Of a stretch of DNA of 9,228 nucleotides, positions 1-6,400 are shown piece after piece. The position numbers were made by a program, and so were the translations under genes. Where the stretch lies: NCBI GenBank assembly GCA_020351895.1, contig CP070672.1, forward strand, positions 576,150 to 585,377, read 5' to 3'. The notes beneath the pieces were generated by a model. It saw only the letters and a program-made list of their open reading frames with translations, was not told where the DNA came from and ran no database searches. Positions within the stretch are counted from its first letter, which is position 1; the number at the start of each line of letters is the position of its first letter. Source of the stretch: Thermoplasmata archaeon. Its GTDB lineage: Archaea; Thermoplasmatota; Thermoplasmata; GCA-020350865.

Positions 1-2519
1 CAAAGGTTTCAGGCGATTATGGTGCCACTTTTATCAGCGAAAATGTGACTCAAATGGTGGGATATAAGTCAAAAAATTTCATAAAGAAGACAAACTTCTG
101 GATCGATCATGTTCATCCTGATGACAAAAAACTCGTCTTAAATGAGGTTTCAAAAATATCAAAAAAGGACTGGCATACCTTTATGTACCGCTTTAAACGC
201 AAAGATGGCACCTACATATGGGTACGCGATGATATGAAACTCATACGGGGCGAAGATGGAAAACCACTTGAGATAGTGGGTTATTGGGTCGACATAACAC
301 TGCAGAAAAAGTCTGATGAGGTGCACAGGGAGAGCGAGGAAAAATACAGCAACCTTTTCCATAATTCCAATGATGCCATAATTATTCACGATTTGAAGGG
401 TAAAATTCTCGACGTGAACCAGAGAGCCTTGGATCTTTTTGGTTTATCGAGAAAAGAAGCCCTTAAATTAAAGGTGCCTGATCTTCATCCACCTGAGGAA
501 TTAAAAAAATCTAAAAAGGCATTTAAAAACATAGCCAAAGACGGTTTCATAAGCTTTGAAATCAATTTTAAAAAGAAAAACAAGGAAGTATTTCCAGCCG
601 AAGTGTCATCGAGCATCTTCGAGATGGGAGGCAAAAATGTCATCCAGGGTATTGTGCGGGATATAACTGAGCGTAAGAAGGCCGAGGATGCCCTAAAAGA
701 GAGCGAGGAAATGTACAGATCACTTGTCGAGACCTCACCAGATGCCGTGACAGTAACGGATTTGGAAGGTAAAATTACCTATGTATCGGATAGGGCAGTT
801 GAATTTACCGGGTTTAAAAAGGCAAAGGAAATTATCGGAAAAAATGCATTTGATTTCATTGATCCAAAGGATCAAGAAATTGCCCTTAGAAACCTCCAAA
901 AAACCCTGAATAAGGGATATCTGAGAAATATTGAGTACACAATGCTCAAAAGGGATGGCTCCAGATATACTGGTGAACTCAACGCTGCAATTATCAAGGA
1001 CGCCCAGGGAAATCCAAAGGCCTTTATTGGAACAACAAGAGACGTAACCAAGCGAAAACAGGCCGAGGAAGCACTACGGGAATCAGAGGAGAAGTTCAGG
1101 AGTCTAGCAGAGAAATCACCAAACATGATTTATATAAATAGGATGGGTGCTGTAGTCTATGCCAACGAGGAATGCGAGAATGTAACAGGATACACAAGAG
1201 AAGAGTTCTACTCCCCTGATTTCGACTTCCTGACTTTAGTTGCACCTGAATCAAGAGAAATGGTGAAGGGAAATTTTGCCAAACATATGAAAGGCATAGA
1301 GGTCCCTCCCTATGAATACACCCTCATCACCAAACAAGGCAAGAGAATCGAGGTTATAAATGCCACGAAGATGATAAGTTATGGACGAGAACCTGCAATT
1401 TTGGGTATCGTAACGGATATCACAGAGAGAAAGAATGCTGAAAAGGAGATAAAAAAGTTAAACGAATTTAACGAATCCATAGTCCAATCCATGGCAGAGG
1501 GTATCATGATCTTAGATGAAGAGGGAATCATCACCTTCACAAATCCAAAGATAGAGAGTATGCTGGGCCATAAGAAACAAAAATTGATTGGTGAGCACTG
1601 GGAGAATATAATAGTCCCTGATTATCACAAACGTATGAGGGATTGCTATGCAGAAAACTTACGGGGGGAGGGCGATAGATTTGAGGGTGTATTCGTTAAG
1701 AAAAACAGGACCGAGCTACCTGTCAGCTTCTCTGCATCGCCACAGATTAAAGACGGAGTATTTAAAGGGATTCTAGCGGTGATAACCGACATATCAGAAA
1801 GAAAGAAAGAGGAAATCGCAAGGGAGGAATTGATGAGATACAAGGTGAAAAGAGGCTCCTCATATCTAATAGAGGAAAAAGAACTTGACAGAGGAAAGGA
1901 CCTGATTTACGAACTCTTCAAAAACCGTCTTTCTGGTGTTATCATAACAAGAGAGCATCCAGAGAAAATCAAAAAAGAGATCGATATCAAGCTGCCTTTG
2001 TACTGGATGACAAACGATCCTAGGGATAGGATGTCTGTTAAGCCTGAGTTTCCGCTTTTGGAGAAGATAATTGACGATAATATAGATAGAAACACCTTTG
2101 TCTTTTTGGACAGGTTTGACTATCTTGTAACTCAAAACGATTTTAAAGAGGCTCTGAATTTTATCCAACATCTAAATGAAATTTTTTATGCTAGAAAGGC
2201 CATTTTAATCATATCCCTTGATCCGGATACCCTGACATCGCAGGAGCTGAGCCTCCTTGAAAAAGAAACTTCCACACTTGAAAAAAGACATGAGGAAAGG
2301 CTATCTGCCGATCTTATTGACCTTCTTGAATTCGTGAACAGACACAACCGCGTTGGCGATAGCCCCTCGTACAAGCAGGTTGGCGACGAATTTAAAATTA
2401 GCAGAACAACCGCTAGAAAAAGAATAAAAGAACTTGTGGATAAGGGGCTTATGGTTGAAAAGAAAAGTGGCCGGTTCAAGTACCTTGTACTAACGGAAAA
2501 GGGTAAGGACTCAATATAA
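1..2519 (+). CDS. Multi-PAS sensor with DUF835 and C-terminal winged helix (5' partial)
   Basis: This is a probable cytoplasmic one-component signal-transduction regulator. The frame (first full codon at base 3) is open through the left edge, and the residues before the GTG at 45 continue a PAS fold, so 45 is not the start. Numbering from GTG 45, there is a truncated PAS/PAC domain (about 1-88) and four more PAS domains (about 95-212, 219-340, 346-465, 473-590). Each of these four ends in a PAC-like D-[IV]-[ST]-x-R-K motif (D206, D333, D458, D582). Three of the linkers carry repeated ESEE helices typical of PAS signalling coiled coils. DUF835, an archaeal domain often found after PAS arrays, spans about 599-735. 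A winged helix (about 753-824) has a recognition-helix-like segment ISRTTARKRIKEL. No HisKA, HATPase or receiver domain is visible in the part present, so the output looks like DNA binding rather than phosphotransfer. The PAS ligands cannot be read from sequence. The stop is TAA at 2517-2519. Confidence 0.93.
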   Translation, partial: KVSGDYGATFISENVTQMVGYKSKNFIKKTNFWIDHVHPDDKKLVLNEVSKISKKDWHTFMYRFKRKDGTYIWVRDDMKLIRGEDGKPLEIVGYWVDITLQKKSDEVHRESEEKYSNLFHNSNDAIIIHDLKGKILDVNQRALDLFGLSRKEALKLKVPDLHPPEELKKSKKAFKNIAKDGFISFEINFKKKNKEVFPAEVSSSIFEMGGKNVIQGIVRDITERKKAEDALKESEEMYRSLVETSPDAVTVTDLEGKITYVSDRAVEFTGFKKAKEIIGKNAFDFIDPKDQEIALRNLQKTLNKGYLRNIEYTMLKRDGSRYTGELNAAIIKDAQGNPKAFIGTTRDVTKRKQAEEALRESEEKFRSLAEKSPNMIYINRMGAVVYANEECENVTGYTREEFYSPDFDFLTLVAPESREMVKGNFAKHMKGIEVPPYEYTLITKQGKRIEVINATKMISYGREPAILGIVTDITERKNAEKEIKKLNEFNESIVQSMAEGIMILDEEGIITFTNPKIESMLGHKKQKLIGEHWENIIVPDYHKRMRDCYAENLRGEGDRFEGVFVKKNRTELPVSFSASPQIKDGVFKGILAVITDISERKKEEIAREELMRYKVKRGSSYLIEEKELDRGKDLIYELFKNRLSGVIITREHPEKIKKEIDIKLPLYWMTNDPRDRMSVKPEFPLLEKIIDDNIDRNTFVFLDRFDYLVTQNDFKEALNFIQHLNEIFYARKAILIISLDPDTLTSQELSLLEKETSTLEKRHEERLSADLIDLLEFVNRHNRVGDSPSYKQVGDEFKISRTTARKRIKELVDKGLMVEKKSGRFKYLVLTEKGKDSI

Positions 2520-2568
2520 ATTTTTAAAAAGACTGTCACTATCTTATCCTATCTTTTCATATTTTTTG
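2520..2568 (+). terminator. T-rich termination region after the PAS regulator
   Basis: The stop codon is followed at once by a T5 run (2521-2525) and an A5 run, then by pyrimidine-rich DNA ending in a T6 run at 2562-2567. No strong GC hairpin precedes it. Archaeal RNA polymerase terminates on T-rich tracts, so this is a reasonable terminator, but only composition supports it. Confidence 0.4.
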
Positions 2569-2573
2569 CAACA

Positions 2574-2581
2574 TATTTTAA
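2574..2581 (+). promoter_or_regulatory. TATA-like element for the small-gene pair
   Basis: TATTTTAA at 2574-2581 would place a start site near 2602-2606 at the usual archaeal spacing, leaving a leader of about 25 bases before the ATG at 2628. The element is AT-rich and not a perfect archaeal consensus, and the surrounding DNA is also AT-rich. An independent promoter is nevertheless expected here because a T-rich region separates the pair from the PAS gene. Confidence 0.35.
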
Positions 2582-2590
2582 TTTATGGTT

Positions 2591-2606
2591 AGTACTTACT
2601 TGTACT
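2591..2606. repeat. Inverted repeat AGTAC-N6-GTACT, candidate operator
   Basis: Perfect 5-bp arms (2591-2595 and 2602-2606) flank a 6-base spacer at the predicted start site of the small-gene pair. The same arms with a 3-base spacer occur at 2479-2491 inside the end of the PAS regulator gene. A dyad at the start site is where a repressor would bind, and the upstream gene encodes a winged-helix protein, so autoregulation or neighbour regulation is possible. The arms are short enough to arise by chance. Confidence 0.3.
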
Positions 2607-2627
2607 CGGTAAAGGCGGGCGGGGCGT

Positions 2628-2783
2628 ATGAAACAGGATAAACTGATAACAAAATGGAACGGTCTCCTCCCAATCGTGGAGGACATGCCCATGCAAGAGA
2701 TCATCTGGGATAAGATGAGTTACTACATGCATATGGTAAGAGACATGGGATGTGAAGAATCAGAAGAAGCTATCGGGGTTTGA
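2628..2783 (+). CDS. Small hypothetical protein, 51 aa, methionine-rich
   Basis: This is an ATG-to-TGA frame of 51 codons that I do not recognise. The ATG is preceded by the G-rich stretch GGGCGGGGCGT (2617-2627), which could serve as a weak Shine-Dalgarno region. The product has seven methionines, two tryptophans (in KWNG and IIWDKM) and an acidic C-terminal end (CEESEEA). It shows no signal peptide or membrane segment and could form two short helices. Its stop lies 5 bases before the ATG of the next small gene, or overlaps by 4 bases if that gene uses TTG at 2780, so the two look co-transcribed and translationally coupled. A small DNA- or protein-binding accessory factor is conceivable, but the sequence gives no function. 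Confidence 0.5.
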   Translation: MKQDKLITKWNGLLPIVEDMPMQEIIWDKMSYYMHMVRDMGCEESEEAIGV

Positions 2784-2788
2784 AGAAA

Positions 2789-2965
2789 ATGAAAAAATCG
2801 AAGGGAACAGAAAACACAGGCGAACTTTTAAGCGACTGCAACTGTCTGAACTGTCGCCTCGGAAGAATCGAGGAGCAGCTCGATACGCTCCAGACTGCTC
2901 TCGAGTCCATGAATCCCCCTGCCAATCCCGGTAAATCCTCGAGGAGTAAGAGGAAAAAGAAATAA
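2789..2965 (+). CDS. Small hypothetical protein with CxCxxC cluster and coiled-coil helix, 58 aa
   Basis: I do not recognise this family. The ATG at 2789 is preferred, since the GGGG at 2775-2778 is about 10 bases upstream. An alternative TTG at 2780 would give 61 residues and a 4-base TTGA overlap with the preceding gene. Numbering from ATG, a polar lysine-rich N-terminus leads into Cys17, Cys19 and Cys22 (C-x-C-x2-C). Next comes an amphipathic heptad-like helix (about 24-41, RLGRIEEQLDTLQTALES), then a Pro/Gly break and a very basic tail (SKRKKK). Three cysteines are too few for a standard zinc knuckle in one chain, so metal binding would need a fourth ligand or oligomerisation through the helix. 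The basic tail suggests nucleic-acid contact. GC-ending codons in the helix support coding over the competing +1 frame (2752-2934). Confidence 0.5.
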   Translation: MKKSKGTENTGELLSDCNCLNCRLGRIEEQLDTLQTALESMNPPANPGKSSRSKRKKK

Positions 2966-2981
2966 AAATTCATGAATATGG

Positions 2982-2988
2982 TATATAA
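2982..2988 (+). promoter_or_regulatory. Strong TATA box (TATATAA)
   Basis: TATATAA is a near-ideal archaeal TATA box, 17 bases after the stop of the small-gene pair. It predicts a start site near 3010-3012. No protein-coding frame of useful length begins there, so the likely product is the structured RNA at about 3010-3135. The assignment rests on motif and spacing only. Confidence 0.4.
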
Positions 2989-3025
2989 TCAACCTCATCC
3001 GCAAAGAGATTTGGGGAATCACAAT

Positions 3026-3034
3026 TTAGGCTAA
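3026..3034. repeat. Palindrome TTAGGCTAA, copy 1
   Basis: TTAG-G-CTAA is an odd palindrome found again at 3190-3198. This copy lies just after the predicted start site of the structured RNA and immediately before its left stem arm. It may be a regulator binding site. Confidence 0.4.
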
Positions 3035-3035
3035 C

Positions 3036-3119
3036 TGGCCCCCAATTTCCCAACCCTTCCTCGCACAAACGCGGCTATCTGACCCGAAAATTTTTCCTCC
3101 TGAGGGGAGTTGGGGGCCA
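3036..3119. repeat. Long inverted repeat, arms 3036-3051 and 3104-3119
   Basis: The outer 10 bp are perfect (TGGCCCCCAA with TTGGGGGCCA). The next 6 bp pair with two G-T wobbles, giving 16 continuous pairs in RNA. Pairing stops at both ends (C3035/T3120 and A3052/A3103). The G+C of the outer arms is far higher than that of the flanking AT-rich DNA, which makes the element stand out. Confidence 0.75.
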
Positions 3120-3187
3120 TGTTTTCTGGGTTTTTAAAAAAAGATTTCGATTGAATTATTTTTAGTCTTTTAAATAGGTCAAATATG

Positions 3188-3200
3188 AATTAGGCTAATT
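3188..3200. repeat. Palindrome AATTAGGCTAATT, copy 2, next to a TATA element
   Basis: This is a perfect 13-base odd palindrome (arms AATTAG/CTAATT, centre G) containing the same TTAGGCTAA core as 3026-3034. It abuts the TATA-like element at 3201-3207, overlapping where TFB would contact DNA. A protein bound here would be expected to block transcription. The regulator is unknown. Confidence 0.45.
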
Positions 3201-3207
3201 TTTATAT
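3201..3207 (+). promoter_or_regulatory. TATA-like element (TTTATAT)
   Basis: TTTATAT at 3201-3207 predicts transcription starting near 3230, almost exactly at the ATG at 3232. That suggests either leaderless expression of the 24-residue ORF or a distal promoter for the surface-protein gene with a leader of about 175 bases. Confidence 0.35.
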
Positions 3208-3231
3208 CCATATCATTTGAATCATCACCTT

Positions 3232-3306
3232 ATGGAATATCCGAACAAAAAATCAGATAGGTCTTCCTCTTCTTGTGAATCATCAAAAAAATGTAAACAA
3301 AAATAG
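3232..3306 (+). CDS. Possible leaderless small ORF, 24 aa, Ser/Lys-rich
   Basis: ATG at 3232 opens 24 codons to TAG at 3304-3306. The predicted peptide has a run of four serines, two cysteines four residues apart and a basic end (KKCKQK). It is too short to judge by codon use and has no Shine-Dalgarno. The only argument for it is the ATG position about 27 bases after a TATA-like element, which fits archaeal leaderless mRNA. It may equally be non-coding leader sequence. Confidence 0.2.
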   Translation: MEYPNKKSDRSSSSCESSKKCKQK

Positions 3307-3324
3307 ATGGTATTCCTATAAGCC

Positions 3325-3330
3325 TTTATA
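3325..3330 (+). promoter_or_regulatory. TATA-like element for the surface-protein gene
   Basis: TTTATA at 3325-3330 predicts a start site near 3353, giving a leader of about 50 bases to the ATG at 3405. It is the nearest TATA-like element to the gene and its probable proximal promoter. Confidence 0.4.
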
Positions 3331-3404
3331 CTATCAAATCTATTATTGGTACGAGGGGAAAAGTAGACTAAAAGGCGTTGAAAAATGCAAATGAGGCTGT
3401 GGGC

Positions 3405-6400
3405 ATGGCACCTCAAAAAATAAAAAAATGTGTATTGAAAAGAAAGGTATTTTTTTCCATTATTTTGACTACTATCCTATTATTGACATCGCAGGCCTAT
3501 TATTTCGATGAAAAGGAGCAAATCCAAAGCCAAGAACCTCAACTTACTGTACCAATTATGCAATCCGAGCCTGAAATTGGCAAAACACTTTTAGAACCTG
3601 ATGAGCCCATTGAAATTCAATCCTCACAAAGATCAACAAGAAACAATGATGAATTAAAAATAGATTTGAAATGGCTTGATGGATTTGGAACGATAATCGG
3701 TTACCTAAACTCCATAAAAGCAGCGGATGTCGACAATGATGGGGAAACAGAGATAGTATTCGGTAACTCTGAAGGATATGTCTATGTGGTGGGTGACTCC
3801 GAAACCGGTTATTCCGAAGAATGGAGCACAATGGTTGCTATATATGCCTTCGGATTATCACTGGGTGATGTTGATAATGACGGTACAGTCGAAATAATTG
3901 TTGGCGACAGTGAGGGTTACATCAATATTTTTGGTTTCAATGGAACATCCTATGCACTGGAGTGGACCAGCCCCGATCTAGGCTCAGACCTATATGGCCT
4001 CACAACCGACGACATTGATAATGATGGTGTCGTAGAGATCATTGCCGGAGCAAGTGTTGAGGAGATTTTCGAGGACAATATATTTGTTTATTCATGGCAG
4101 GGCTCATCATATGAGGACGAGTGGAGCTTTGCATTGACAACAACGTTGGGATATTTAGGGCTCTTTAACATTGCAGTTGGCGATGTGGATGGTGACAATT
4201 TCAAGGAAATCGTAATAGGTTCATTTGAGAGCGAGGTGATTGCAAATGATCCTCCTGTAAATCCGATACCTCCTAATCCAAGGCCGAATGGCCAGTTCGG
4301 TGGTAGGTTCTATGTTTTCGGTTATTCTGACGGTTCAGGTGCCTTGGAATGGCAAAGCGATGATTTCGGGGAATGGATAATAGGACTCTGCGTAAACAAC
4401 ACAGATGATGATTCCGATCTCGAAATCATTGTAACGGTCTACCTTGGAGAGGTCTATGTGTTCGGATATTTAGCCCTGGCTTATACTCAGGAGTGGCAGA
4501 GCAACGGCCTTTCAGCCTATGCCCTGACAACAGGATGGATAGGTCACCCCTTTTACAGCAGAATAGTGATTTCCAGCTGGGAGAAAATCATTGTATATGA
4601 GAATTCAATGGGCTGTTATGAGGAAGTATGGAGCAGCCCTGATTTGGATTCATTCGTATATGGTTTGGGGATTGGAGATGTGGATGGTGATCCAATTTTT
4701 TATGAGATACTTACGGGATCGAATTACAGATTCTATATCCATGGATCAGAGAACATTGGATCTTACGTTGTAGAAGCTGAAAGCAACAATATCGGTGCAA
4801 TAGAATGCATATGCGGAGCCGATTTAGATTCTGATGGACTAAACGAAATATACTTGGGAACAGGAGGGGGTGAGGTCATGGTAATGGAATTCAACAGAGT
4901 CACATGGGCTGTTGTGGACACAATATCACTTTCAACCATAACCATAACCCATCTTGCCATCTCGGATGTGGATGGAGATGGGGTTAAGGAAATAATCGCA
5001 GTGGAGGGCCATGCATATGTATCGTGGAACGAGAACTTCATTTTCAGATCATCTGGCGGCGATTCAGTGGTTTATATAGCAAGTTACTCTGGCTCTGGCT
5101 ATACAGTAGAGAATCAGATCACCGTGGACACGGGTGCCACTTTTGCCTGCGACGTGGGGGATGTTGATGAGGATGGAATCTCCGAGATCCTGCTTGGTGG
5201 AACCGGATACGATGCCGCCAACGAGGACCCCTTCGTGGGACAGATAAGGGTAGTGGATTATGATGGGTCTGGATATAACGTTGTATGGGAGAGCCAATTC
5301 TATCGGGAGTGGAACATGGGTGTTGCAATTGGCGATGTGGATGAGGACGGGAAAAACGAGCTCCTAGGAGAAGATTCGTATGTCGATGGGAATGACGAGG
5401 ATCGTTATATACTCCGCCTGTATGAATGGAATGGGAACACATATGTCCAAGACGACACAATCGAGATAGACTCGGAAAATTACGCCCTGGATATTGGAGA
5501 TTCAGACAATGATGGAACCTTAGAGATGGTTACAAAGGGAATCTTCAGCGGCGCACTGGAGGTTTTTGGCAACAACAGTCAGGACGAGACCACGATATAC
5601 ACCCAGGAATGGAGCACAGGGGCCTTCACCACCTTTATTGATGAATGCATATCAATTGCCAGTCTAATAGAGGGTGGAGCTGAATATTTGATCTTCGGTG
5701 AATTGGGTGTCTTTATTTATGAATTTTCAGAGGGCACCTACCAGCAGATTTGGCACAGCCCCGAAATTCCAGCATCCGTAAAGAATCTATATGTTGAAGA
5801 TGTGGATTATTACTCTGGTTACGAGATCATAGGTTCCTCAGGAGGTTACAATTTCATATACGGTGATGATAAACGGCCAATAGCTGTTTTGAATGTTAAT
5901 GATGACACAGTTGAAATAGGTGATACGGTGCGATTCGACGCATCCCAGTCCACTGGTGAAACCGAATTGGAGTACTTCCTCGATTTTGGTGACGGTGGAA
6001 GCATTGGTTGGACCTCATCGGCTTTCATGGTTCATGGATACTATTCAGAAGGTACCTATACAGCCTCTTTAAGAGTCAGGGATTCTCTAATGGTTGAGTG
6101 CAAGGACGCTTCAACCGTGAAAATCACGGTCCTACCCCTAAATTCCAAGCCAATTGCGTACATTGATTCCATATCACATGATCTTGCACTGAAAGGTCAG
6201 AAGGTAATATTTGAAGGCCATGGGGAAGATGACAACGAGGTTGTGGCCTACAACTGGCACTCCAGTATAGACGGTGATATCGGTGATACTGCCTATCTTG
6301 AAACCAGCCAGCTGTCAGTAGGGGTTCATACCATATTTTTCAAAGTCATGGACAATGAAAATATCTGGTCCAATGAGGTATCTCGATCCATCAGGGTCCA

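Larger units (their letters stand above)
3010..3135 (+). ncRNA. Candidate structured RNA or leader with long hairpin
   Basis: Three signals line up: a TATATAA box at 2982-2988, a 16-bp stem pairing 3036-3051 with 3104-3119 (loop of 52 bases), and a U-rich stretch at 3122-3135. Fourteen pairs are Watson-Crick and two are G-U. On the opposite strand those two become C-A mismatches, so the + strand is the better folding transcript. Bases 3011-3018 (TTGGGGAA) can also pair with 3046-3053 (TTTCCCAA), which would compete with the main stem as a switch might. The right arm ends in an AUG at 3119 preceded by the purine block GAGGGGAG, opening an 11-codon frame to 3154. The stem would hide both. It could be an independent ncRNA, a regulatory leader or a terminator-like structure. 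I match it to no known RNA family. Confidence 0.35.

Noticed and set aside
45..47. GTG as start of the first gene
   Set aside because: The frame is open to the left edge and the upstream residues complete a PAS strand, so the gene simply begins outside the window.
2186..2539. 117-residue antisense frame
   Set aside because: It lies antisense to the DUF835 and winged-helix coding region, with Ser/Leu-rich shadow composition.
2752..2934. 60-residue + strand frame
   Set aside because: It overlaps both small genes in another frame, begins inside the first and lacks a ribosome site. The frame ending at 2965 has better codon pattern.
3031..3120. 29-residue minus-strand frame covering the long hairpin exactly
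   Set aside because: It has no ribosome site or well-spaced TATA. The G-U pattern favours the + strand, and the frame is probably a by-product of the inverted repeat.
3026..3198. Small transposable element (MITE) with TTAGGCTAA as target duplication
   Set aside because: The inverted-repeat arms are not at both ends of the segment (right arm ends 70 bases before the second copy), and the repeat is itself a palindrome beside promoters, so operators fit better.
3225..3416. 63-residue minus-strand frame
   Set aside because: It overlaps the promoter and start of the surface-protein gene, has unconvincing composition and no signals.
5119..5460. 113-residue antisense frame, His/Arg/Pro-rich
   Set aside because: Its composition is the expected antisense shadow of Asp/Gly-rich FG-GAP repeats.
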